A stretch of DNA of 52,761 nt from Clostridia bacterium (GTDB lineage: Bacteria > Bacillota > Clostridia > UMGS1883 > UMGS1540). The DNA lies in assembly GCA_029006755.1 (NCBI GenBank), contig JAQXGO010000018.1:1-52761 (forward strand). Reading direction: 5' to 3'. The position numbers and the translations under genes are program-made. Below, piece by piece: positions 29,631 through 39,649 of the stretch (positions within the stretch are counted from its first letter, which is position 1; each line of letters opens with the position of its first letter). The notes under the pieces were generated by a model, which had not been told where the DNA came from, did no database searches, and was given only the letters and a program-made list of their open reading frames with translations.

Positions 29631-30383
29631 ATGATTACGATAACAAGCGCCGGTAACGGCATTATTAAACATATCAAAAAACTATCCGGGCATGCGTATC
29701 GTGCTTCCTGCCAAGAAGTGCTTTTAGAAGGGGAACGGCTGGTTTGCGATAGTGCAGCCTACGGGGCAGAACTCCTTACCGTTTTGATACGGGAAGGATA
29801 TACCGGCCGCGTGCCAGAAGCGGCGCATTGCTATAAAGTGTCGCCTGCGCTTTTTGATGTATTAGCGGAAACCGGTACGCCGCAAGGCATACTGGCAACA
29901 GCAAAGGCAAAACAAGTATCGCTTGAGGAAATCCCCAAAGGGGGAGCCATTATGGTCTGCGACCGGATACAAGACCCCGGAAACGTAGGCACGATTTTGC
30001 GGCTTTGCCATGGCGCGGGGGTAGATGGCGTGGTGCTTTTGCGCGGAACGGCGGATCCCTTTAACACAAAGGCTGTGCGTGCCTCTATGGGCTCCCTTTT
30101 TGCCGTGCCGATAGCCTTTGCAGATGCCTTGCCCCGGTACGAAGGCTATACAAGCTTTTGCGGCGCCCTGACCCCTACGGCTGCATCTCTTTATGCAACG
30201 AAGTTCCCGAAAAAAACCATGCTGATTATTGGGAACGAAGGAGAGGGCGTAAGCCGGGCAATTTTAGAGAAAACACACCATGTCATGATCCCCATGCCCG
30301 GCGGTGCAGAGTCATTCAATGCTGCGGTGGCAGGGGCCGTGATTTTATATGAATATTTTAGGCAGGTAAACGATGTACGATGA
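29631..30383 (+). CDS. TrmH/SpoU family RNA 2'-O-methyltransferase
   Basis: VLLEGERLVCDSAAYG...MVCDRIQDPGNVGTILRLCHGAGVDGVVLL...MLIIGNEGEGVS. Confidence 0.9.
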   Translation: MITITSAGNGIIKHIKKLSGHAYRASCQEVLLEGERLVCDSAAYGAELLTVLIREGYTGRVPEAAHCYKVSPALFDVLAETGTPQGILATAKAKQVSLEEIPKGGAIMVCDRIQDPGNVGTILRLCHGAGVDGVVLLRGTADPFNTKAVRASMGSLFAVPIAFADALPRYEGYTSFCGALTPTAASLYATKFPKKTMLIIGNEGEGVSRAILEKTHHVMIPMPGGAESFNAAVAGAVILYEYFRQVNDVR

Positions 30384-31089
30384 TTTTGCAAATATTTATG
30401 ATTTGGTGATGCGGGATACGCCTTATGCAGATTGGATAAGCTATTATAAGGCGATTTTTGCGCGCTTTCATAGAACACCGGAACTGGTTTTGGAACTTGG
30501 TTGCGGTACAGGGAATATCACAACGCGTATGGCGGCGGAGGGTTATGATATGATTGGACTGGATAATTCTTTGGCCATGCTGTCCCACGCAAAAGAGAAG
30601 AATCAGGATATATTGTATCTGTTGATGGATATGACTGACTTTGAGCTGTACGGCACTGTGGATGCGATTATCAGCGGACTGGATTGTATGAATTATGTGA
30701 CGGAGGATATCGATAAAGTTTTTTCCTTGGTAAAAAACTATTTAAATCCGGGCGGACTTTTTATTTTCGATATACAAAGCCCGTATAAACTAAAAGAACT
30801 GTTGCCCGGAGAACCCATTATCTGTGACGAGGATGACATTGTGTATATTTGGGAAAGCGAGGTTGAACAATCGCTTTGCCACTTTTATATCACTTTTTTT
30901 ACAAAGAATGAAAACGGCACCTATAGCCGTTGCGACGAAGAACAAACCCAAAGGATTTATGAAATAGATGAGCTTTCTGCAGCGGCAGAGGCAGCAGGGC
31001 TTACTGTGCGCGGTGTGTTTGATGCCTTTTCCTTTACGAAACCGAAGGCGGAGAGTGAACGAATCTTTTTTGTAGTCAGTAAGGAGTAA
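30373..31089 (+). CDS. Class I SAM-dependent methyltransferase
   Basis: MYDDFANIYDLVMRDTPYADWISYY...VLELGCGTGNITTRMAAEGYDMIGLDNS. Confidence 0.88.
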   Translation: MYDDFANIYDLVMRDTPYADWISYYKAIFARFHRTPELVLELGCGTGNITTRMAAEGYDMIGLDNSLAMLSHAKEKNQDILYLLMDMTDFELYGTVDAIISGLDCMNYVTEDIDKVFSLVKNYLNPGGLFIFDIQSPYKLKELLPGEPIICDEDDIVYIWESEVEQSLCHFYITFFTKNENGTYSRCDEEQTQRIYEIDELSAAAEAAGLTVRGVFDAFSFTKPKAESERIFFVVSKE

Positions 31090-31092
31090 ACT

Positions 31093-32322
31093 GTGCAGAT
31101 ACTTGTAATCGGCGGCGGTCCTGCCGGCATGCTTGCAGCAGGTATGGCAGCACAGGCAGGCGGGACAGTTTGCCTGGCAGAAAAAAATGAAAAGACGGGC
31201 ATGAAACTGCGTATCACCGGCAAGGGAAGATGCAATCTGACCAATGCCTGTTCCCATGAAGATTTACTGCAAAACGTAGTGCATAATCCGCAGTTTTTGC
31301 AAAGTGCGTTTCGTGGGTTTTCCACAGAAGATGTTATGCGCTTTATGGAAGCGCAGGGCGTGCCTTTAAAGGTGGAACGCGGCAATCGCGTGTTTCCGGT
31401 CAGTGACCGGGCGGAGGACGTGGTGAAGGCACTGCGAAAGTGGCTGGATCGAAGCGGTGTGCGTGTGGTGAAGGCGACAGCCGGGCGACTCATCGTACGG
31501 GATGGTGTTTTGCGCGGCGTACAGTTTGGAGCCAAAAAGGTGGCAGCCGATGCAGTTGTTTTAGCAACAGGCGGTATGAGCTATCCACAAACCGGTTCAA
31601 CGGGCGATGGATATCGGATGGCGGCTGAGGTGGGACATACCATTGTTACACCGAGGCCATCTTTAGTACCGCTTGTGTGTAAGGAAAGGTATAATCTTGC
31701 CGGCCTGAGCCTTAAAAATATAGGCTTTTCCATTCAAAAAGATGGGAAAACCATTTATACCGATTTTGGCGAAATGTTGTTTACGCATGACGGGGTTTCC
31801 GGCCCAGTGGTGCTAAGTGCCAGCGCGCACATGCAGGAAGAAGGCAAGTACCGGCTTTCCATTGACTTAAAACCGGCATTGACTGAGGATATGATGGATA
31901 AACGTCTTCTGCGGGATTTTGAAAAATATGCCAAGAAGGATTTTGTGCATGCACTGGATGATTTGCTGCCCAAACGCCTGATAGAAACTGTTGTGAGCAA
32001 AACCGGGATTTCGCCGCATAAAAAAGCCGGGAGCATAACACGCGCGGAAAGACAGGCCGTATCTGCGGTCATCAAAGGCTTTGCCATGCAGGTGGAAGGA
32101 TTTCGCCCCATTCGGGAAGCGATTGTGACGGCAGGCGGCATAGAAACCAAAGAAATTAACCCGAAAACAATGGAAAGCAAGCTGATTCGAGGCTTGTATT
32201 TTGCGGGAGAGATTATAGATGTTGACGCTTATACCGGCGGCTTTAATTTACAGATTGCGTTTGCAACGGGCTTTGCCGCAGGGACAGCAATCGGAAGGAG
32301 GATACGGGATGAACAGCAGTAA
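31093..32322 (+). CDS. NAD(P)/FAD-dependent oxidoreductase, HI0933/BaiN-like family
   Basis: QILVIGGGPAGMLAAGMAAQAGGTVCLAEKNEKTGMKLRITGKGRCNLTN...GLYFAGEIIDVDAYTGGFNLQIAFATG. Confidence 0.92.
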   Translation: MQILVIGGGPAGMLAAGMAAQAGGTVCLAEKNEKTGMKLRITGKGRCNLTNACSHEDLLQNVVHNPQFLQSAFRGFSTEDVMRFMEAQGVPLKVERGNRVFPVSDRAEDVVKALRKWLDRSGVRVVKATAGRLIVRDGVLRGVQFGAKKVAADAVVLATGGMSYPQTGSTGDGYRMAAEVGHTIVTPRPSLVPLVCKERYNLAGLSLKNIGFSIQKDGKTIYTDFGEMLFTHDGVSGPVVLSASAHMQEEGKYRLSIDLKPALTEDMMDKRLLRDFEKYAKKDFVHALDDLLPKRLIETVVSKTGISPHKKAGSITRAERQAVSAVIKGFAMQVEGFRPIREAIVTAGGIETKEINPKTMESKLIRGLYFAGEIIDVDAYTGGFNLQIAFATGFAAGTAIGRRIRDEQQ

Positions 32323-32716
32323 GGAGGTCGCAAGCTGCGCAATTGAGATGGCACTGGCGGGAAGCCGAGAGATAGAAAGAGAAAGAAGAAATATATTTTT
32401 GCAAAATGGCATTCGGGCAGCAGCGGTGGACTTTGGCGGTGAGTTTATTGTTTCTGTAAACAAGCTGATTGAACGGGCAGTAGTGGCAGCAAAGAGAGAA
32501 GGACTCATTGATAATACCCATATGGATGAGGGTGCAGTGGCCGGTGCGGCGAGAGAAGCTGTTTCGGAGATTATGACAAAAGCCATAGGACTGAATGTTG
32601 GCGGTAAAATTGGGATTGCCAGAGGCGATGAACATATTTGCGTTTGTATGTTTTTTGGTATTGGCCTTTTGAATCTGAATGAAGTGGCGATTGGGTTAGG
32701 GCATAGAGCCATATAG
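32309..32716 (+). CDS. hutP: HutP family RNA-binding antiterminator-like protein
   Basis: AAKREGLIDNTHMDEGAVAGAAREAVSEIMTKAIGLNVGGKIGIARGDEHICVCMFFGIGLLNLNEVAIGLGHRAI; start ATG 32309. Confidence 0.82.
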   Translation: MNSSKEVASCAIEMALAGSREIERERRNIFLQNGIRAAAVDFGGEFIVSVNKLIERAVVAAKREGLIDNTHMDEGAVAGAAREAVSEIMTKAIGLNVGGKIGIARGDEHICVCMFFGIGLLNLNEVAIGLGHRAI

Positions 32717-32730
32717 AAAGGGAGATTTAC

Positions 32731-33603
32731 GTGGAGGATTATATTTTACGGGCAGTGACAACGGATGGCGCCGTGCGTGTTTCTGCTGCGGTGACAACAA
32801 ATATGGTTGAAACAGCGCGCAAAACGCACAACACTTCGCCAACGGCAACAGCTGCATTAGGAAGGCTTTTAACAGCGGCTGCAATCATGGGAGATATGAT
32901 GAAGGGGGAGGACGATAGCCTGACTCTGCAAATGGATGGCGGCGGCCCCTTAGGCAAGCTGGTTGCCATAAGTGACAGCGCGGCGAATGTAAAGGGTTAT
33001 GTGCAGGACCCGACCGTGGATCTGCCACTGAAAAACGGAAAGCTGGATGTGGGAGGTGCCGTCGGGAAAAACGGCCTTTTGGGCATTATCCGGGACTTTG
33101 GTCTGAAAGAACCATATATCGGCCAGGTGGAGCTTTCCACAGGCGAAATTGGGGATGACATCGCGCTTTACTATGCCAGAAGCGAGCAAATTCCATCTGT
33201 GGTAGCACTGGGGGTTCTGGTGGATAGAGATTATTCTGTTAAGGCTGCAGGCGGCATGATTTTACAGGTAATGCCTGAGGCAACGGACGAACAAATCCTA
33301 AAGCTGGAGGAAATGGTAAAGACAATGCCGTCCATTACCAGCATGCTGGATAGTGGTGCGACACCGGAGGATATTCTGGCTTTTGCCCTACAAGCGTTTG
33401 ACGGATATACTTTCGAACAATCTACAACGGCATATCGCTGTGACTGTTCAAGAGAGAGAATTGAAAGAGCAGTGCGCAGTTTAGGAAAAGAAGAGATTCG
33501 TGACATTATTGAAAAGCAGATTCAGGCGGAACTGACATGTCATTTTTGCAATAAACAATACATCGTTTCCAAAGAAGAATTAGAGGCAATGTTGGAAGAA
33601 TAG
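32731..33603 (+). CDS. hslO: Hsp33 redox-regulated chaperone
   Basis: MEDYILRAVTTDGAVRVSAAVTTNMVETARKTHNTSPTATAALGRLLTAAAIMG...CDCSRERIERAV...CHFCNKQYIV. Confidence 0.95.
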   Translation: MEDYILRAVTTDGAVRVSAAVTTNMVETARKTHNTSPTATAALGRLLTAAAIMGDMMKGEDDSLTLQMDGGGPLGKLVAISDSAANVKGYVQDPTVDLPLKNGKLDVGGAVGKNGLLGIIRDFGLKEPYIGQVELSTGEIGDDIALYYARSEQIPSVVALGVLVDRDYSVKAAGGMILQVMPEATDEQILKLEEMVKTMPSITSMLDSGATPEDILAFALQAFDGYTFEQSTTAYRCDCSRERIERAVRSLGKEEIRDIIEKQIQAELTCHFCNKQYIVSKEELEAMLEE

Positions 33604-33663
33604 AAAGGACATGCACCCAATGCACGTCTCCTTTAATACAATGAAGTGAAAGGGGACGATGCT

Positions 33664-34707
33664 ATGAACGGAAAACACATGTTTGCAGGCGTAAATGCGC
33701 CGCAAGGGTTTTTCTCACGGTTCGACAATATTATGCCGGATTCCGTGCAGGGCAGAAAAATATTTATTAAGGGCGGCCCGGGAATGGGCAAATCGACTTT
33801 TATGAAAAAAATTGCGGAGAAGGCGAAGGAACTGGACCTAGAATACGAGGTATTCCATTGTTCCTCCGACCCGGCCTCGCTAGACGGGGTATATATTCCG
33901 TCTTTACAAACGGCGGTAGTCGATGCAACTGCACCCCACGGAAGCGACCCGGTTTATCCCGTAGTAGGTGGAGAATTATTCGATGTATCTGTATTTGCAG
34001 ATAAGGAGAAAATCGCAGAACACAGCGGGGAACTGCAGTTTTATACGGCAAAAAAAAAGAGAGCGTTTGCAAGAGGGTACCATTATCTAAAGGCAGCGTT
34101 GCCGCTTTTGGAGGATATGGAAAGAGAATATCGGGCTGCGGCAGATTTGCGCGGCATCTATGATATAGGTGAAAAACTCGCCAATCGTATATTAGGGCAG
34201 TCTTCATGTGAAGAAAACGGCGCAGTGCGGAAACTGTTTGTCAGTGCCATAACGCCGGAAGGCTTTATCAATTATGTAGATGGGGCATTTGCGGATGCGT
34301 ATGTGGTTACGATAAAAGGCGCGTATGGCGGACATATTGTATTAAAACGGTTTGCAGAACTTGCATTTTCCCGCGGATTTACCCCTATTTTGTTTTATTG
34401 TCCCATGCGGCCGTCGGAAAAGCTGGAACATGTCTATATTCCGCAGCTTAGAATTGCGCTTTCTACCTATGATTTTTACACCCATTTTGGGGGTGCGGAG
34501 TCAGTGGATTTAGATGCCTATATCAGCTTTACGACAGATTTTGGAGAGTGTTGGGGGCATGCTTCTTCCCTGATGCAGCGCGCGGTGGATGCTTTTGGGG
34601 AGGCGCGGCTTTCCCATAGTATTTTAGAAAAAATTTATGTACCGGCCATGCATTTTGATGCCATGGAGGAAAAGGGAGATGCCCTTATACGTTCCATTTT
34701 TAAATAA
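33664..34707 (+). CDS. P-loop ATPase with duplicated NTPase domain (PRK06851-like)
   Basis: IFIKGGPGMGKSTFMKKIAEKAKELDLEYEVFHCSSDPASLDGVYIPSLQ; second half has a degenerate repeat of the same region. Confidence 0.8.
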   Translation: MNGKHMFAGVNAPQGFFSRFDNIMPDSVQGRKIFIKGGPGMGKSTFMKKIAEKAKELDLEYEVFHCSSDPASLDGVYIPSLQTAVVDATAPHGSDPVYPVVGGELFDVSVFADKEKIAEHSGELQFYTAKKKRAFARGYHYLKAALPLLEDMEREYRAAADLRGIYDIGEKLANRILGQSSCEENGAVRKLFVSAITPEGFINYVDGAFADAYVVTIKGAYGGHIVLKRFAELAFSRGFTPILFYCPMRPSEKLEHVYIPQLRIALSTYDFYTHFGGAESVDLDAYISFTTDFGECWGHASSLMQRAVDAFGEARLSHSILEKIYVPAMHFDAMEEKGDALIRSIFK

Positions 34708-34736
34708 CAAGACACTTGGGAAAAAGGAGATATAGA

Positions 34737-35516
34737 ATGAAGGTTTCAGATATTGTTTCCGTCATGGAGAAATATGCACCGCCTGCATTAGCGGAGGGGT
34801 TTGATAACGTAGGTCTTATGGTTGGGGAGATGTGTGCACCGGTAACAACCGTGCTCCTCTCCCTGGACGTGGGCATGGAGGTGGCCGTGGAGGCGAAGGC
34901 GGTTGGCGCAGAATGTATCATTAGCCATCATCCACTCCTTTTTGATGCGCCAAAGCAGATTACAGACGAAACGCCGCAAGGACGGTTACTTTTGTATTTA
35001 ATCCAAAACCGCATCGCAGTGTATTCGGCACATACGAATTTAGATAGCGTTTCCGGAGGGTTAAATGATCTTGCAGCAAACATGCTGGGACTTAAACAGC
35101 TTGCACCCATCATCGGAGAAGCAGGCGAAGGGTTAGGCCGCATCGGCCAATTGCCGGCAGAAATGACTGTTTCCGAATTGGCTGATCAAATCAAAAACCT
35201 TTACAAACTACCCTGTATTCGATATAGCGGAGACGGCAACAAAAAAATTGCATCCGTTGCACTTTGTACCGGTGGCGGCGGCAGTTTGGTAAAAGATGCG
35301 ATCGCAAAAAACTGTGAAGTCTATATTTCCGGCGATATTAGCTATGGAAAGGCCAGAGAGGCACATGCTGCCGGGATGGCCATTATTGAACTTGGGCATT
35401 ATGAAAGCGAGTGTATTGTTGTGGACTTAATGGAAAAGATTTTGACTGATTTTGGGCATCTTTCTCCGGTGATTTATAAATCAAGAGCGAACAAGAATAT
35501 TTTTACCGTGGAGTAA
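34737..35516 (+). CDS. Nif3-like dinuclear metal center hexameric protein
   Basis: MKVSDIVSVMEKYAPPALAEGFDNVGLMVGEMCAPVTTVLLSLDVGMEVAVEAKAVGAECIISHHPLLF...HTNLDSVSGGLNDLAANMLGL. Confidence 0.93.
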   Translation: MKVSDIVSVMEKYAPPALAEGFDNVGLMVGEMCAPVTTVLLSLDVGMEVAVEAKAVGAECIISHHPLLFDAPKQITDETPQGRLLLYLIQNRIAVYSAHTNLDSVSGGLNDLAANMLGLKQLAPIIGEAGEGLGRIGQLPAEMTVSELADQIKNLYKLPCIRYSGDGNKKIASVALCTGGGGSLVKDAIAKNCEVYISGDISYGKAREAHAAGMAIIELGHYESECIVVDLMEKILTDFGHLSPVIYKSRANKNIFTVE

Positions 35517-35617
35517 AATCACTTGCAGTACAGATAAAATCGGAGAAAAGCTTGGGCATATCTTTTTTCGGCAAAAGGCGCTGTTTTGATAACGCCTCTT
35601 TTGCCGTCATGGAGAAA

Positions 35618-35648
35618 GGCAATATGACAAGCTAAAACGCAATGCCGC
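35618..35648 (+). repeat. Left copy of 31-bp imperfect direct repeat flanking the glycan island
   Basis: GGCAATATGACAAGCTAAAACGCAATGCCGC; 28/31 identical to 41068-41098. Confidence 0.85.
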
Positions 35649-35760
35649 AGTTCGTATATGGGGGGAGGAGATATAATAGTAACAAATCGGTTATTTTATC
35701 TACAATCATTTTGCATTAGAGAAAGCAGCAAAAACAGTTATTGAATGAGGAGAACGAAGA

Positions 35761-36659
35761 TGAAGCTACTTGTAACAGGGGCATTTGGGTGGACAGAAAA
35801 AGAAATAGAGACGTTGCGTGCGCTTGGCCACGAGGTCGTTTTTATGCAACAGGAAAAGTCACCATTGCCTTGTGAAGCCACTTGGGTAGAAGGTATTATT
35901 GGAAATGGTATTTTTCTTAGTCATCCGATAGAGGAGTTTACATCCTTGAAGTATATCCAACTTACGAGTGCCGGATTTGATCGTGTTCCGATGGATTATG
36001 TAAAGCAACACGGCATTGCAATATATAACGCACGTGGGGTTTACAGTATTCCTATGGCGGAATTTGCAGTGAGTGGCGTATTGCAGCTTTATAAAAAAAG
36101 CGGATATTTTCATGAAAATCAAAAAGCGCACAAATGGGAAAAACACCGCGGTCTGTTGGAACTTTTCGGGAAAAATGTATGTATCATTGGATGTGGAAGT
36201 GTAGGAACAGAATGTGCAAAACGGTTTAAGGTATTCGGTTGCTCTGTGATCGGGGTCGATATCCAACCGTATCAAAATGAGTTATTTGACATAATGTTGC
36301 CGCTGGATAGCCTTGACGAAGCACTGATGCAGGCAGATGTAACGGTTCTTACATTGCCGCTTACCGAAGAAACACGGCATTTCATAAATACAGAGTGTTT
36401 TGCGGTAATGAAGCCCGGCGCGGTGCTTGTCAACATTGCGCGCGGCGCGGTTATAGACACCGATGCGTTGATTGCGGCTCTGAATACGCGTCTTGGCGGC
36501 GCAGTATTGGATGTATTTGATGATGAGCCGCTTGATGAACACAGTCCGCTTTGGGACATGGAAAACGTAATTATCACGCCACATAATAGTTTTGTGGGTG
36601 AAGGAAACAGTAAAAGATTGAACACAATTATTCTGAATCATTTGGAGGTTTTCGTATGA
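35761..36659 (+). CDS. D-2-hydroxyacid dehydrogenase family (NAD-binding)
   Basis: NVCIIGCGSVGTECAKRFKVFGCSVIGVD; MKPGAVLVNIARGAVIDTDALIAAL; ITPHNSFVGEG. ORF track begins at 35745; ATG 35760-35762 region (MKLLVTGAFGW) is the likely start. Confidence 0.88.
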
Positions 36660-38260
36660 GCGTTAATATTTTGAAAGATGAATTGAAAACAATTTTGGAT
36701 ACGGATACCAAGCATCGCGAAATGTTGTTTCGGCGAGGTTATCTATTGACAAATAAAAGAATTACAAATCAAACCGAGTATCCTTTTTATGGTATGTGGA
36801 GAGAACTTATTCTCGGAGACTTTTTCCTGTATGTTCAAGAAAAGCAGACAGTATATTTCGTACAGCGTGGAGAGAAGTTCGCCGTGATTATTGGTCATGC
36901 CTATAACCCGTTTGACATGACATATCAAGAGGAAGAACTGTGCGAACACCTATTGAATGCTTATGAAAAAAGTATAGATGCCTATTTTGATAAAGTGTCC
37001 GAGTTTACCGGACTACACATTGTTATGCTGATTGATAATCGTCACATAATGGTTTGTCAAGATGCGTGCTCATTAACCGGATGCTATTTTGGCAATGTGA
37101 ACGGATCCATGTTTATTACCGAGCATCCCCAATTGGTTGCGGATATAGAAAATCTGAAGATGAATTCCAATGTTGAAAAACTTGTGCAATCCAAGTGCTA
37201 CAACGTTGGTAACCGACATCTCCCGGGGAATCTGACACCCTATGATGCGTTGAAGAGACTTGGCGCAAATACATATCTTGACTATTCTGATCGTCGTTTT
37301 GTGATCAGGCGTTTTTACCCTGTGGTCAATCACCCCGAATTTGTTACAGAGAAAGAAAAGAATGACAATGTCAAGCGGATTGGCGATTTGATCCATAACG
37401 GCATTGAATGCTGCACGAAAAAGTGGGAGCGCTGCACGATCTCTCTTTCCGGAGGAACAGACAGCAAAACAACTTTAGCCTGTGCGAATGGCCTTTATGA
37501 CAAGTTCTCATATTTTAGCTTTCATTCAAAACCACAAGAATTGGTAGATGCAGAAGGTGCAAGAAAAATATGCAATAAGCTGGGGCTAGAGCATACGTTG
37601 TATACAATTCCGCAGGAAAATGAAGCTTTTGATGACTTTGCGCTGGTAAAGAAGATTCTTATGCACAACACCAACTATTTCGTTAATCTGTCTGATCATG
37701 AGATCAGAAAGTATATTTTCCTGCACGATTTGAATGCTTATGATATTGAATTAAAATCTTGGGCATCGGAAGTAGCTCGCGTATTTTTTGAGCGTAAGTA
37801 TCAGATAAAAATGCCGAATTGCTTGACGGAACGACACTGCAGTATTTTCCAGACACGGTATTTTGGCCATCCTAAGTTACTAAGGTGGTCTGACAATGTG
37901 TATTATAGATTTCTAAGGGAAATTGGCCTTGAAAAACCGATTTTGAATTTTGAACATGCGGATTCTCACTATTGGGAGATCCGGATGGGATGCTGGGGTG
38001 TATCAGTTATCTCTTCGCAACAATTGTATCACAGAATGACAATGCCAATGAACAACCGTAAGATTTTGGAACTGTTCCTTTCTATGCCGCATGAGGACAG
38101 AAAGAGCGATGCTGTTCATAAGAAGGTAATGGAATACATGAATAAAAATGTGTTGGATGCGAATGTTGAAATTCCTAACCTATACTTCCACGGATATCGA
38201 ATCATGATGGAGAAGTTGTTTTACCTTTGGAGAACAGTTCTTTATCGCACAAAAAAATAA
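36656..38260 (+). CDS. Asparagine-synthase-like PP-loop amide ligase without an N-terminal catalytic cysteine
   Basis: CTISLSGGTDSKTTLACANGL (SGGxDS PP-loop); N-terminus MSVNILKDEL has no Met-Cys; start overlaps upstream stop (ATGA). Confidence 0.75.
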   Translation: MSVNILKDELKTILDTDTKHREMLFRRGYLLTNKRITNQTEYPFYGMWRELILGDFFLYVQEKQTVYFVQRGEKFAVIIGHAYNPFDMTYQEEELCEHLLNAYEKSIDAYFDKVSEFTGLHIVMLIDNRHIMVCQDACSLTGCYFGNVNGSMFITEHPQLVADIENLKMNSNVEKLVQSKCYNVGNRHLPGNLTPYDALKRLGANTYLDYSDRRFVIRRFYPVVNHPEFVTEKEKNDNVKRIGDLIHNGIECCTKKWERCTISLSGGTDSKTTLACANGLYDKFSYFSFHSKPQELVDAEGARKICNKLGLEHTLYTIPQENEAFDDFALVKKILMHNTNYFVNLSDHEIRKYIFLHDLNAYDIELKSWASEVARVFFERKYQIKMPNCLTERHCSIFQTRYFGHPKLLRWSDNVYYRFLREIGLEKPILNFEHADSHYWEIRMGCWGVSVISSQQLYHRMTMPMNNRKILELFLSMPHEDRKSDAVHKKVMEYMNKNVLDANVEIPNLYFHGYRIMMEKLFYLWRTVLYRTKK

Positions 38261-38275
38261 GGAGTGAGGGCAACT

Positions 38276-39391
38276 ATGAAAGTTTTACTCACAGCCACTG
38301 TGCAAAGCCATATTTGTCAGTTTCACAAGCCGTTGGTCGAAGTATTACATGAACACGGATATGAGGTTCATGTTGCAGCAAGAGATAATCTTGCAGAAAA
38401 AAACGGATTAAAGCTTGATTTTGTTGATAAGGTCTACAATGTTTCATTTGCCAGATCACCTAAAAGTAAAGACAATATTACGGCCTACAAACAGATAAAG
38501 AAAATCATAAACGAAGAACAGTACGATATTATCCATTGTAATACGCCGATGGGCGGTATTGTTACCCGACTTGCTGCAAGAAAGGCGAGGAAAAATGGAA
38601 CAAAAGTCATATATACCGCTCACGGTTTCCATTTTTACAAAGGTGCACCTAAAAAGAACTGGATCGTTTTTTATCCGATTGAAAAAATGTTTGCAAGGTG
38701 GACGGATGTGTTGATTACGATTGTGGGTGAGGATTATAAAATTGCCGCAGATAAATTTCACTGCAAGGTTGAACACATTCACGGAGTCGGTGTGGACGAA
38801 GAGAGATATTCTCCTGTGTCAGCGGAAGAGCAACGGAAATTGCGAAGCGAGTTAGGTTTTACCGCTGAGCAAAAACTTATACTCTGCGTTGGCGAATTAC
38901 TTCCCAATAAGAATCAAAAGATGGCAATTCATGCTATGCGGAACGTAGTAAAAAACTTTCCCGATGCTAAACTTTTGTTTGCCGGAAACGGGCCCGAGAA
39001 GGAACGGCTTGAAGCAGAAATCGAGGCGTGCGGATTGCAGAACAATGTGCAACTGTTAGGATATTGTACCTGTCTTGAGAAATATCAGCGTATTGCAGAT
39101 CTCCTCGTGGCTTGCAGTCATAGGGAAGGTCTCCCCTTAAATGTAATTGAAGCGATGTTTACGGAAAATCCGATTGTCGCATCCGTAAACCGCGGACATA
39201 GAGAGCTGGTTCAAGACGGGAAGAACGGATATTTGGTGGATGATGCCGAAGCAATGGGGAAAAAAATGATTGCGCTGTTAAGTGATAACAAGAAGAAAGA
39301 AGAAATGGGAGAGGTCGGTCGAAGGGCAGCAATGGACTATGGCGTTTCCAATGTAAAGAGGGAGTTGGAAGAAATTTATGCAAATTTGTGA
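38276..39391 (+). CDS. Glycosyltransferase family 4
   Basis: MKVLLTATVQSHICQFHKPLVEVLHEHGYEVHVAARDN...YTAHGFHFYKGAPKKNW...ILCVGELLPNKNQKMAI...CSHREGLPLNVIEAM. Confidence 0.93.
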   Translation: MKVLLTATVQSHICQFHKPLVEVLHEHGYEVHVAARDNLAEKNGLKLDFVDKVYNVSFARSPKSKDNITAYKQIKKIINEEQYDIIHCNTPMGGIVTRLAARKARKNGTKVIYTAHGFHFYKGAPKKNWIVFYPIEKMFARWTDVLITIVGEDYKIAADKFHCKVEHIHGVGVDEERYSPVSAEEQRKLRSELGFTAEQKLILCVGELLPNKNQKMAIHAMRNVVKNFPDAKLLFAGNGPEKERLEAEIEACGLQNNVQLLGYCTCLEKYQRIADLLVACSHREGLPLNVIEAMFTENPIVASVNRGHRELVQDGKNGYLVDDAEAMGKKMIALLSDNKKKEEMGEVGRRAAMDYGVSNVKRELEEIYANL

Positions 39392-39477
39392 TCCTCAAAC
39401 AAGTGTAATCATACCTATATAATGCGGAAAAGGAATATGTGATTTGAATTATTTTAGTATGTGAAAAGCTGAATGAA

Positions 39478-39645
39478 ATGAAGAGTGTGCTTAAAGATGA
39501 TATGCATAAAAAGGCAGTTTCTTCTTTAGAAATGAAATATTTACCTTTGAAGTGGAAGGAATATTTCGGATGTATGCAAATAAGAAATGCGTTTTGTGTT
39601 TATTTCCTTACTTACGCAATAAGAAAAATTAATAGAAAAGGTTGA
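39478..39645 (+). pseudogene. Short ORF (55 aa), probable gene remnant between two glycosyltransferases
   Basis: MKSVLKDDMHKKAVSSLEMKYLPLKWKEYFGCMQIRNAFCVYFLTYAIRKINRKG*; no complete domain; AT-rich surroundings. Confidence 0.35.
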
Positions 39646-39649
39646 TGTT

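Noticed and set aside
33604-33632. AAAGGACATGCA...TGCACGTCTCCTTT hairpin after hslO
   Set aside because: Short imperfect stem with only a three-T tail; weak terminator evidence.
34050-34059. A9G tract with A AAA AAG in zero frame in the ATPase gene
   Set aside because: The -1 frame stays open for many codons and the position is mid-domain, so no sensible truncated product; treated as chance Lys-Lys codons.
35570-35605. GGCAAAAGGCG...CGCCTCTTTTGCC hairpin after nif3
   Set aside because: Good inverted repeat but no T tract in either direction; could be a transcription terminator remnant or island edge feature, not confident enough to call.
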